A DNA stretch of 19,454 nt from CAYTRP01 sp964625145 (GTDB lineage Bacteria > Sumerlaeota > Sumerlaeia > SLMS01 > JAHLLQ01), in contig CAZVAQ010000064.1 of the NCBI GenBank assembly GCA_964625145.1, forward strand, positions 1 through 19,454. Direction: 5' to 3'. The first letter of the stretch is position 1. Every line of letters starts with the position of its first letter. Shown here piece by piece: positions 6,908 through 13,549 of this stretch. The position numbers and the translations under genes are program-made. A model generated the notes under the pieces. The model saw nothing but the letters and a program-made list of their open reading frames with translations. It had not been told where the DNA came from and did not search any database.

Positions 6908-7563
6908 GGAGGTCTTCGGTATTCACGGCGGCGTTTTTCGTCGCGATGGGGTTGGCGGCGGTTTACGGCTCCCTATCAGGTCCCAGCTTGATGCACGCGC
7001 AGGAACCCCCGGACGATAAAGAGGAGCCGCCCGCCCCAACTCCCACCGCAACGCCCACTCCGACTGCTTGCGAGAAAGGTCAGGAAGAGCCATGCGTCTC
7101 AGGAAGGGCGAACTCACACCCACGTCTTATTGGCGCGATCATATGTGATGAAAACGGGAACAAAGTTCCTTGTGTATTCTGTGACCGCTTCCCCCCGGGA
7201 TTACCCGATGCGCTTCGAGATTCTATTGCCGACTGCGTTCTGCAACACGAGTCTGCTCACGGAGGAGATACGCGCTATAACTGTCCTCCTGAGAATCCAA
7301 TGGGTCGCAGGGCGGTGTGGGGATTGACACGGCAAGAACACATCCTAGGCGAGTGTGCTGCACATGCGGCAACACACCAGTGCTTGAGCGATCTTCTGGA
7401 AAGTCCTCCTGACAACATTGATCCCTGCGATTTCGCGTTTGTTCGATTCCTTATAGTCCAAAACAATTATTTCGCCGCCGGATGTGCAAACACTCCCGGC
7501 GCGACGCAGGTTCCACCGCTGCCAACATGCCCACCTGCGCCGACACCACCGCCCGAAAAGTGA
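6904..7563 (+). CDS. Exported Cys-rich HExxH protein, putative zinc metallopeptidase-like
   Basis: A 219-residue protein with a signal peptide (about residues 1-33), a Pro/Thr linker (residues 43-55) and 12 cysteines in the mature part, which implies disulfides and an extracytoplasmic location. The core is CVLQHESAHGGDTRYNC (Cys111, HExxH at 115-119, Cys127), followed after a gap by GECAAHAATHQC (Glu150-Cys151 to Cys160). This resembles short HExxH metallopeptidase-like domains attached to some Rhs and other secreted proteins, in which a later E-C-A block supplies the third metal ligand; here Glu150 would be the candidate. That assignment is from memory of the pattern and is not certain. The start overlaps the SPOR gene stop (ATGA). 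Codon use is visibly more A/T at third positions than in the flanking genes, with ATA, TTA and AGG codons, suggesting later acquisition. Confidence 0.6.
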   Translation: MRRSSVFTAAFFVAMGLAAVYGSLSGPSLMHAQEPPDDKEEPPAPTPTATPTPTACEKGQEEPCVSGRANSHPRLIGAIICDENGNKVPCVFCDRFPPGLPDALRDSIADCVLQHESAHGGDTRYNCPPENPMGRRAVWGLTRQEHILGECAAHAATHQCLSDLLESPPDNIDPCDFAFVRFLIVQNNYFAAGCANTPGATQVPPLPTCPPAPTPPPEK

Positions 7564-7567
7564 GAAA

Positions 7568-8335
7568 ATGATGCTTCACCAAGTTCGCGTTCCGCTTATA
7601 TTCAATCTCCTCCTGCTCGTGTGCGGGGCAGCAATCACACAGGGAGAAATCTTGGAACCATCTGTGCCATGCCCCGAGCAAGAGAATGAGCTTCCCATTC
7701 CGCAGAGCCAGATTACCCTTGAAACTCCATCGCTTGAATTCCCGGTTGGGAATAACGTACCATCTCGAGCCGCCGTGATGGCAAACGCCGTAACTGGTCT
7801 TGGATCCGTGCCGGTCACAGTCCTTGTCCTGAGAGACGATCACCTGCTGGTTTTTTCCCGGGCGGTCTTGGATCTCGGTGCTCCCCTGGACTTGGGAATG
7901 GAATCCGATCCCCGACTGGAGGAATACTTCTCCTATCAACTGACCGAGGAGCAGGTTATCGATTTTCATCTGAGTTGCTGGGCAGATGGATTGTTTGATG
8001 ATGTTGGAACTGAGACGACACTGGTAGGTGACCACTGGAATACGCTGATGATCTCGAACGGGGATTTTCGAACTCTGATCACGTCTGTCCACATGGGCTA
8101 TCCACCTGACGTTTATGTTTCTCCTTCCTTTGACGTTGGACCTCTTCCGCAGGGCGAAACTCAGGAAAGCATGCTCGCGGCTGAGGATGCAGGTTACAGA
8201 CGCTCAAGGGAGTCGTGGCACCAGGCGTTCTCGAAGATTGTGAACCTTATTCCCGAAGACGAAAGTCTTTGGACAGAATTGGAAGGCGTCGATTACCGCT
8301 CATTCAAATGGGGTATCTGTTCTTCGGAGGAATAG
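7568..8335 (+). CDS. Exported protein of unknown function
   Basis: A 255-residue protein with a clear signal peptide (LIFNLLLLVCGAAITQG, residues 10-26). I recognise no domain. The mature part is acidic, mixes short beta-like stretches (SVPVTVLVLRDDHLLVFSRA) with polar segments, and contains only three cysteines, unlike its Cys-rich neighbour. The start is the ATG at 7568 (or 7571), four bases after the previous stop; the frame is open for 28 codons further upstream, but that would overlap the neighbouring gene and place the signal peptide internally. The Shine-Dalgarno is weak, so translation is probably coupled to the gene before. Codon use is A/T-shifted as in that gene, so the two likely arrived together and may act together. 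The operon ends at the strong terminator at 8385. Confidence 0.6.
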   Translation: MMLHQVRVPLIFNLLLLVCGAAITQGEILEPSVPCPEQENELPIPQSQITLETPSLEFPVGNNVPSRAAVMANAVTGLGSVPVTVLVLRDDHLLVFSRAVLDLGAPLDLGMESDPRLEEYFSYQLTEEQVIDFHLSCWADGLFDDVGTETTLVGDHWNTLMISNGDFRTLITSVHMGYPPDVYVSPSFDVGPLPQGETQESMLAAEDAGYRRSRESWHQAFSKIVNLIPEDESLWTELEGVDYRSFKWGICSSEE

Positions 8336-8384
8336 AAGAACAAAGGTCTCCTGACCACCTCTACCCCCCATGGACCCCACCGCC

Positions 8385-8424
8385 CGCCGCGCCTTCCAAC
8401 TCCCTGAAGGCGCGGCGTTTTATT
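8385..8424 (+). terminator. Strong rho-independent terminator closing the SPOR/HExxH operon
   Basis: CGCCGCGCCTTC (8385-8396) and GAAGGCGCGGCG (8406-8417) form a perfect 12-bp stem with a 9-nt loop, followed by TTTTATT. It starts 49 bases after the last stop codon of the group. Confidence 0.9.
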
Positions 8425-8591
8425 GAGCGTTCTTCTCGCCCCTTGATCACAGCGGAAATGCTGGCCAATCAAGCGGGACCCAACGGCTTCCCGCCCGGCG
8501 CGGTGCAATACCTCAACTCCCCCCTTTACCCCGCTCCCTCCGCGCCGCACCTTGTTGCCCATCTTGCAGCGAGGAACCAACCGCCCCCTCC

Positions 8592-9827
8592 ATGAACATC
8601 GCCGAATCCGTCCACACGGGCTTTCTCGAAATCTGGATGCACAAGATGCGCTCCCTGCTGACGATGCTGGGGGTGATCTTTGGCATCGCCGCGGTGATTG
8701 CCACGTGGGCAATCGGCGCCGGGGCGCGCGAGGAACTCGACCGCCAATTGGCCCAGCTCGGGACCAACACCATCCGCGTCCGCGCGGTCGAAATGCGCGG
8801 GGCCGACGCCATGGCTGGCGCCCGGCGGTCCCCGTACGGCCTCACCCGGTCGGACATCGCCTCCATCCGCGAAATCGCCACCGGCATTTCCCACGTGGCG
8901 CCCATGAAGCGCGTGGAGTATCAACCCTTCGTGGACGGCCGCTCGCTGTCCGCAGAAGTCTACGGCACCAGCCCCGACCTGCCGGAGATCGTCGGCTACC
9001 GCCTCAGCCGCGGGCGCTTCATCACCGAGCTGGACATGGAGGACGGCAAGCAGGTCGCCGTCATCGGCGAGGAAATCCGCCGCACGGCCTTTCCCCTCGA
9101 CGACCCCATCGGCAAGACCCTCAGCATCCGCGGCCAGGTCTACACCGTTGTCGGCGTGCTCGCCCCCCGCGGCGTCAGCTCCGACACGGTCATCAGCACC
9201 CTCAACGTCGACCGAGCGGTGTTGCTCCCCATCGACACCGTCTTCATGCGTCTGGGCACAGGAGGCGATCGCCGCGCCGAACGCCTCGACGAAATCATCC
9301 TCAAGGCCGGCAATCCCGAGACCCAGCGCCTCATGCCCGACCTGGTGGAGACGATCCTCCTGCGGCTGCACTCCAACGTTCGCGACTTCGAGATCATCGT
9401 CCCGGAGGAACTGATTCGCCAGCAGCAGGAGACCGGCAAGATCCTCGGCAACGTGCTCCTTTTCGTCGCGGGCATTTCCCTCTTCGTCGGCGGCATTGGC
9501 ATCATGAACATCATGCTCGCCACCGTCACGCAACGCACGCGCGAAATCGGCGTGCGCCGCGCGCTGGGTGCCACGCGCTCGGACATCCTCGGCCAATTCA
9601 TCATCGAATCGCTCATTATCAGCTTGCTCGGCGGCATATTGGGCATTGGCATCGGATACGGTTTGGCGTACATGATCGGCAACTACTCCGGCTGGGAGGT
9701 CATCGTGCCGGCCCTCGCCCTGATCGTCTCCACCGGTGTTTCCGGCCTGGTCGGTTTCCTCTCCGGCCTGTACCCGTCCATCAAAGCCTCCCGCCTCGAC
9801 CCGATTGAAGCCCTAAGAACGGAATAG
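8592..9827 (+). CDS. MacB/FtsX-type ABC transporter permease
   Basis: A 411-residue permease with the standard MacB layout: a short cytoplasmic N-terminal helix, transmembrane segment 1 (about residues 20-44, SLLTMLGVIFGIAAVIATWA), a large periplasmic MacB core domain (about 45-270), and three C-terminal membrane segments that form the FtsX domain (from about residue 282). The signature VGGIGIMNIMLATVTQRTRE, followed by IGVRRALGA, is strongly conserved in this family. The segment after it ends with a YPSIKASRLDPIEALR motif at the C-terminus. Such permeases work with a separate LolD/MacB-type ATPase and often a periplasmic adaptor to move lipoproteins, antibiotics or signal peptides across the envelope; neither partner gene is in the window. 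The ATG has no good Shine-Dalgarno (GAGG is 17 bases away), and no better start is visible. Confidence 0.88.
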   Translation: MNIAESVHTGFLEIWMHKMRSLLTMLGVIFGIAAVIATWAIGAGAREELDRQLAQLGTNTIRVRAVEMRGADAMAGARRSPYGLTRSDIASIREIATGISHVAPMKRVEYQPFVDGRSLSAEVYGTSPDLPEIVGYRLSRGRFITELDMEDGKQVAVIGEEIRRTAFPLDDPIGKTLSIRGQVYTVVGVLAPRGVSSDTVISTLNVDRAVLLPIDTVFMRLGTGGDRRAERLDEIILKAGNPETQRLMPDLVETILLRLHSNVRDFEIIVPEELIRQQQETGKILGNVLLFVAGISLFVGGIGIMNIMLATVTQRTREIGVRRALGATRSDILGQFIIESLIISLLGGILGIGIGYGLAYMIGNYSGWEVIVPALALIVSTGVSGLVGFLSGLYPSIKASRLDPIEALRTE

Positions 9828-9863
9828 CCATGAAGAGGACCAAGTAATGTCAGGGAATGGAAC

Positions 9864-10103
9864 GTGCGCAGCTCTGGAGTGCGGCCGCCTTGGGCGCCGA
9901 AGCAACGAAGGCGAAGGCGGCTTGCTGCCGCTGTTTGCGCCGCAAAGCTTGCTTGCGGCGCGCCAGCCAGTGCTGGCCTTGCAGAGCGCCTATCCATCGT
10001 GGCGCCCGTGGGCATGGGCGCGGGCCTTCCGGCATGCGAAGGCTGCGGCGGAAGCAAGCTTCTCGCCGCGAGAGCGCAAGCAAGCGTGCGCACTCCACAG
10101 CTA
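9864..10103. repeat. Hairpin-rich palindromic element with inverted ends
   Basis: This stretch fills most of the 359-base gap between the permease and coaX and holds no convincing gene. Its ends are imperfect inverted repeats: CAGCTCTGGAGTGCGG at 9869-9884 and the complement of TAGCTGTGGAGTGCGC at 10088-10103 (13 of 16 match). Inside is a chain of stem-loops: GCGCCGCAA/TTGCGGCGC (9937-9961, perfect 9 bp), GCCAGC/GCTGGC (9962-9977), GCGCCC/GGGCGC (10002-10021) and GCCTTC/GAAGGC (10024-10043). Several short overlapping frames exist on both strands, but their composition is that of palindromic DNA. It is probably a non-autonomous, MITE- or REP-like element; family membership is inference. Confidence 0.55.
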
Positions 10104-10136
10104 CGCCTCGAGTAATCGCCCCGTCCCTTCTATTTC

Positions 10137-10185
10137 TTTAGCCTTTAGCCTTTAGCCTTCATCCTTTAGCCTTTATCCTTCCTCC
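10137..10185 (+). repeat. Seven-unit 7-bp tandem repeat abutting the coaX start codon
   Basis: Seven consecutive heptamers: TTTAGCC three times, then TTCATCC, TTTAGCC, TTTATCC and TTCCTCC. One further base separates the array from the coaX ATG at 10187. The array is pyrimidine-rich on this strand and occupies the position where a ribosome binding site would be expected. There are no spacers, so it is a simple tandem repeat and not a CRISPR. Confidence 0.85.
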
Positions 10186-10186
10186 C

Positions 10187-10963
10187 ATGTTCCTCGCCAT
10201 CGACATCGGCAACACCCACACGACCCTCGGCCTGATGAACGGGGGCGATGTGCTGCGTGAATATCGCCTCACCACGCGCCGCGATGCCACCAGCGACGAG
10301 GTGCAGATCCTCGTGCGCCAGCTCGAAGGCATCGACCGCATCGCGCCCGACGAATGGCGCGGAGCGGCGCTGTGCAGTGTCGTCCCCAGCATCGACCGCG
10401 CATGGATGTTGGCGCTGCGCCGCATGATGCGCGCGGAGCCGTTGCTGCTCTCGCCGCTAATGGACATGGGGATCCGCAACGCTTACTCGCCGCCGGGCGA
10501 TGTCGGCATGGACCGATTGGCCAACGCCGTCGCGGCGGTGGAAAAGCACGGCGCGCCCCTCATCATCGTCGATTTCGGCACCGCCACCACGCTCGATGTC
10601 GTCTCGCGGGATCGCGACTACGTCGGCGGCGTGATCCTGGCCGGATTGCAGACTACCGCCGAGGCCCTCTACCAGCGCGCGGCAAAGCTCCCCCTCGTCA
10701 GCATCGAACCGCCGCGCACGGCCATCGGATCCTGCACCGTGGACGCCATGCAGGCCGGCCTGTTTCACGGCTGCGTCGATGCCATCGAAGGCTCCATCCG
10801 GCGCATCGAAGACGAGTTGGGCTACGGCTGCAAGGTCATCGCCACGGGCGGCTTGGCCACCGTTCTGAGGCCAGCCATGAAGCGCCTCGACGCGGTCGAA
10901 CCCCACCTGACCTTGCACGGCATCGAGTGGCTCTGGCGTCGCGAGGCGGCCAAGACCCAGTGA
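10187..10963 (+). CDS. coaX: Type III pantothenate kinase
   Basis: A 258-residue type III pantothenate kinase (CoaX), catalysing ATP-dependent phosphorylation of pantothenate, the first step of coenzyme A synthesis, in the cytoplasm. The ASKHA-fold motifs appear in order: DIGNTHTTLG (residues 6-15, phosphate 1), YSPPGDVGMDR (100-110, pantothenate site with catalytic Asp109), DFGTATTLD (129-137, phosphate 2), GGVILAGLQ (147-155) and ATGGLA near residue 230. The usual Pro in the GG-I-PG motif is replaced by Ala152, a mild change. Length is normal for the family. No Shine-Dalgarno is present: the bases before the ATG are the heptamer array, so initiation must be leaderless or driven by another signal. 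The CoA product feeds the pyruvate dehydrogenase complex encoded downstream, but the genes are separate units. Confidence 0.95.
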   Translation: MFLAIDIGNTHTTLGLMNGGDVLREYRLTTRRDATSDEVQILVRQLEGIDRIAPDEWRGAALCSVVPSIDRAWMLALRRMMRAEPLLLSPLMDMGIRNAYSPPGDVGMDRLANAVAAVEKHGAPLIIVDFGTATTLDVVSRDRDYVGGVILAGLQTTAEALYQRAAKLPLVSIEPPRTAIGSCTVDAMQAGLFHGCVDAIEGSIRRIEDELGYGCKVIATGGLATVLRPAMKRLDAVEPHLTLHGIEWLWRREAAKTQ

Positions 10964-11031
10964 CAGTTACGGGTTGACAGAAACAAGGCCTCCCGCACTG
11001 TTGCCATATCCACTCTGCGGAGTCACGGCTC

Positions 11032-11370
11032 ATGACGACACGATCGATCCTGGCGCTCGCCGCTACGCTCCTTCTCGCCGCACCAGCCGCGGCCGAATAT
11101 CGCATTGATTGGTACACGATCGACAGCGGGGGAGGGACCTCCTCCGGCGGCAGCTACCAGCTCTCCGGCACCATCGGCCAACCCGACGCCGGCCGCGCCA
11201 GCGGCGGCGATTTCGAGCTTGTCGGCGGATTCTGGGCGGTGACGCTGGGGACAATTCCCCCTAGTGGCGAGGTGGAGAGCGATTACTTCTACATCGGCTC
11301 ACCCATCGAAGACGCACAGGACATCGAAGTCGCCCAATCCATCGCAACCGACGATTGGGCGCTCTTCTGA
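11032..11370 (+). CDS. Small exported protein with a Gly-rich SGGG..SGG..Y.LSG motif
   Basis: A 112-residue protein with a clear signal peptide (ILALAATLLLAAPAAA, cleavage near residue 21). The mature part begins YRIDWYTIDSGGGTSSGGSY, then QLSGTIGQPDAG and GGDFELVGGFW. This pattern recurs at the N-termini of exported beta-rich proteins in Planctomycetes-like genomes; to my knowledge it has no assigned function. The remaining 40 residues are acidic and end abruptly without a sorting or dockerin domain, so the protein may be a shortened version of the usual form. The ATG has GGAG 11 bases upstream. The gene stands alone between coaX and the inverted-repeat element that begins nine bases after its stop codon; that insertion may have truncated it. 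Confidence 0.6.
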   Translation: MTTRSILALAATLLLAAPAAAEYRIDWYTIDSGGGTSSGGSYQLSGTIGQPDAGRASGGDFELVGGFWAVTLGTIPPSGEVESDYFYIGSPIEDAQDIEVAQSIATDDWALF

Positions 11371-11378
11371 AAGCCCTT

Positions 11379-11517
11379 CAAAGTAGCGTGGCCATCTTGG
11401 CCATGACGCTTCTCCTGATGCGATGGCGTCAGAGTGAAGCATGAGGCTGGCCGGTCTGGGGCCCTCCCTCGCGATAGAGCTGCCACGGCGGACAGGCAGG
11501 ATGCTCCAGCTACTTTG
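11379..11517. mobile_element. MITE-like element with perfect 9-bp terminal inverted repeats
   Basis: CAAAGTAGC at 11379-11387 and its exact complement GCTACTTTG at 11509-11517 bound a 139-bp non-coding stretch. Similarity continues inward: the left end runs on as GTGGCCATCTTGGCC and the right end, read inward, as TGGAGCATCCTGCC, which share GG-CATC-TG-C spacing. A decayed copy of the left part lies at 495-565. There is no transposase frame, so the element would be non-autonomous. It starts nine bases after the stop of the small exported protein gene. I could not identify a target-site duplication. Confidence 0.6.
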
Positions 11518-11558
11518 TTTCGAAATAATATGTGGCGTTGCACATTTTCTTACTCCAT

Positions 11559-12029
11559 TTACACCTCGCTATCAAACACATCCACCAGGCAATCGATTTG
11601 CGGCGCGCGGGGGTGATCCGGGCGGGGCGTCACCAACACCACGTCAAACCGGTGCGGCGGGCGTGGCTTGGGAAGTTGCCGCAGGTACACCTGCGCTGCC
11701 TCGCGTAGCCGGCGTTTGCGCGGCGCGGCGCGTACTGCCGCCAGCGGCTCCGGATCCCGCGCGTCGCGCAGCTTCACCTCCACAAACACCAGCGTCGAAC
11801 CTTCGCGCACAATCAGGTCAATTTCGCCTCCGCCCCCATGCCAATTGGCCTCCAGGATTGCGGCCCCGCGATGGTGGAAGTAATGCCAACGCGCCCAGCT
11901 TTCGCCCCACCTGCCTCGTTTTGGAGCAGTCCAATCCGGATTCCACGCTCCTGGTCGCGCCAGCCACGCCCACAGCCTCATCGGAGACCATCGGAATCCG
12001 CTTTCGCTGGGCTGTTGTGATTGCGCCAT
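11559..12029 (-). CDS. yraN: YraN (UPF0102) family nuclease-like protein
   Basis: A 156-residue member of the UPF0102/YraN family, which has a restriction-endonuclease-like fold and is often found near ribonuclease HII or protein-processing genes; its cellular role is still unsettled. The motifs are GRWGESWARWHY (Glu43, replacing the usual GE-A--YL), GAAILEANWHG, GGEIDLIVRE (Glu69, Asp71) and LVFVEVKLR (Glu84, Lys86), then RKRRLREAAQVYL and HRFDVVLV. These supply the E-D-ExK set expected for a metal-dependent nuclease core. The first 35 residues, rich in Trp and Pro, are longer than in most members (about 120 residues in total), and Met17 at 11981 could be an alternative start; neither start has a Shine-Dalgarno. 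The gene diverges from the pyruvate dehydrogenase operon. Confidence 0.85.
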   Translation of the reverse strand: MAQSQQPSESGFRWSPMRLWAWLARPGAWNPDWTAPKRGRWGESWARWHYFHHRGAAILEANWHGGGGEIDLIVREGSTLVFVEVKLRDARDPEPLAAVRAAPRKRRLREAAQVYLRQLPKPRPPHRFDVVLVTPRPDHPRAPQIDCLVDVFDSEV

Positions 12030-12051
12030 TTACGTGGCTTTTTGACGGACT

Positions 12052-12074
12052 GGCCGCAGGATTCCGCTGCGGCC
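12052..12074. repeat. Perfect 8-bp palindromic stem between yraN and the pyruvate dehydrogenase operon
   Basis: GGCCGCAG (12052-12059) and CTGCGGCC (12067-12074) with a 7-nt loop. There is no T-tract on either side in the outgoing direction, so it is not a terminator for either gene. It lies 22 bases upstream of the yraN start and could be an operator or an extragenic palindrome. Confidence 0.4.
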
Positions 12075-12282
12075 CGTGGGGGGCGCTGCGGTGGCGAACT
12101 TCGCTATTGCACTGACTTCTCAACAATCCCTACCCTCTCGGCGCGTTTGGACGCAATGCGTTCCATCGCGGCCACGGTTTCGGGCAACAAAGGCGACACG
12201 CATAGTCCGCAACCAGCGATCGGCCCTTTCGCCAGCATCCGCGCGAAAGTCCGGCAACTCGCGGCCATCACAATATGGATTC

Positions 12283-12287
12283 GGGAG
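12283..12287 (+). promoter_or_regulatory. Ribosome binding site for the long form of E1 alpha
   Basis: GGGAG lies 6 bases before the ATG at 12294. A competing ATG at 12417 has AAGGA only 4 bases upstream, a short spacing; the site at 12283 therefore favours the form with the Ser/Lys-rich tail. Confidence 0.5.
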
Positions 12288-12293
12288 ATCCCC

Positions 12294-13466
12294 ATGTCCT
12301 CCAGCAGTCGCGGTTCGTCCACAAAGGCGAACAAGAAGTCCCCCTCGAAGTCCACCGCCTCCATCACCTCCAAGAAGACCACCAGTTCACCGTCCCGCTC
12401 GGCCCAGAAGGACATCATGTCGGCCGAGGGAAGGTCGGTGTCGCCGGAGGCTGAACGCGAGGGCCTGTTCAAGAATCTTCCCGAGCCCAAGTTCACCGCC
12501 GCGAAGATCAAGGAAATGTATCGCCAGATGTTGCTGATCCGTCGCTTCGAAGAGCGCACGGCGCAGCAATATCAGATGCAAAAGATTCGCGGCTTCTGCC
12601 ACCTCTACATCGGCCAGGAAGCGGTCGCCGTCGGCAGCGTCGCGGCCATCGAGGATCGCGACTACATCTACACCACCTACCGCGACCACGCCCACGCGTT
12701 GATCCGCGGCTGCACCCCGCGCTCGGTCATGGCCGAGCTCTTTGGCAAGGCCACCGGCTGCACCAAGGGCAAGGGCGGCTCCATGCACCTGTACGCCGTC
12801 GAGTCGCGCTACATGGGCGGCAACGGCATTGTCGCGGGCCATGTGCCCGTCGCCACCGGCACCGCGTTCAAGTCCCAGTACAACAAGAGCGGCGAAGTCA
12901 CGCTGTGCTACTTCGGCGACTCGGTCGTGAACCAGGGCGTCTACCACGAGAGCCTCAACATGGCCTCCCTGTGGAACTGCCCCATCGTTTACATTTGCGA
13001 AAACAACCTATACGGCATGGGCACCGCGGTCCATCGCGCCAGCGCGGAGGATCGCCTCTACCTGCGCTCCGAGGGCGCCTACCGCATCCCCGGCGTGCGC
13101 TGCAACGGCATGGACGCCGTCGAGATGTACAAGGTCACCAAGGCCGCCGTGGATTTGGCGCGCAACGAAGGCCGCCCGGTCTTCATCGAGGCCATCACCT
13201 ATCGCTACCGTGGCCACTCCATGTCCGATCCGGCGACGGCCTACCGCAACAAGGACGAAGTGAACCGCTGGCGCACGCTCGACCCCATCGACAGCTTCGC
13301 CGCCCAATTCCCCGATGTCCTGACCAAGGACTACATCGAGGAGCTGGAAGTGGAGATCAAGGACGTGGTGGCGGACTCCATCAAGTTCGCCGAGGAATCG
13401 CCGCTCCCCGATCCGTCCGAGCTCTACACCGACGTGTACATCGACTACCCCGGCTACCCGAAGTGA
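12294..13466 (+). CDS. pdhA: Pyruvate dehydrogenase E1 component, alpha subunit
   Basis: The alpha subunit of the thiamine-diphosphate-dependent E1 heterotetramer, which decarboxylates pyruvate and passes the acetyl group to the lipoyl arm of E2. The 390-residue protein starts with about 40 Ser/Lys/Thr-rich residues of low complexity, then the standard fold: MLLIRRFEERTAQQYQMQKI, GFCHLYIGQEAVAVG, YRDHAHAL, GKGGSMHLY, and the cofactor motif YFGDSVVNQG...ENNLYGMGT. Here the usual GDG is GDS (Ser210), with Val-Val in place of the common Ala pair. The phosphorylation-loop region YRGHSMSDPATAYR is intact. The start at 12294 is supported by GGGAG 6 bases upstream; 12417 is an alternative that would remove the tail. 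It is the first gene of an operon with E1 beta and E2. The frame-open extension back to 12021 overlaps yraN and is unlikely. Confidence 0.93.
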   Translation: MSSSSRGSSTKANKKSPSKSTASITSKKTTSSPSRSAQKDIMSAEGRSVSPEAEREGLFKNLPEPKFTAAKIKEMYRQMLLIRRFEERTAQQYQMQKIRGFCHLYIGQEAVAVGSVAAIEDRDYIYTTYRDHAHALIRGCTPRSVMAELFGKATGCTKGKGGSMHLYAVESRYMGGNGIVAGHVPVATGTAFKSQYNKSGEVTLCYFGDSVVNQGVYHESLNMASLWNCPIVYICENNLYGMGTAVHRASAEDRLYLRSEGAYRIPGVRCNGMDAVEMYKVTKAAVDLARNEGRPVFIEAITYRYRGHSMSDPATAYRNKDEVNRWRTLDPIDSFAAQFPDVLTKDYIEELEVEIKDVVADSIKFAEESPLPDPSELYTDVYIDYPGYPK

Positions 13467-13549
13467 GCCGCGACCGTCGCACCTGTCCAGCCTGACAACG
13501 CTCACCCCGACCCAGCCAGCACTCACTTTGCCGGAGGCAACACAGTCAC

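Noticed and set aside
8526..9596. A 356-codon minus-strand open frame across the MacB permease gene
   Set aside because: It is antisense to a well-conserved permease, very rich in Ala, Asp, Gly and His, and resembles no family.
10137..10185. CRISPR-like array
   Set aside because: The units are 7 bp and contiguous without spacers, so this is a simple tandem repeat.
10974..11012. TTGACA box upstream of the small exported protein gene as a promoter
   Set aside because: No acceptable -10 hexamer lies 16-18 bases downstream (the sequence there is near ACTGTT); the TAT at 11007 is much too far away.
12021..12293. Upstream extension of the E1 alpha reading frame
   Set aside because: It overlaps the yraN start and has no matching ribosome binding site, while the ATG at 12294 has one. 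Nothing in the extension resembles E1 alpha.
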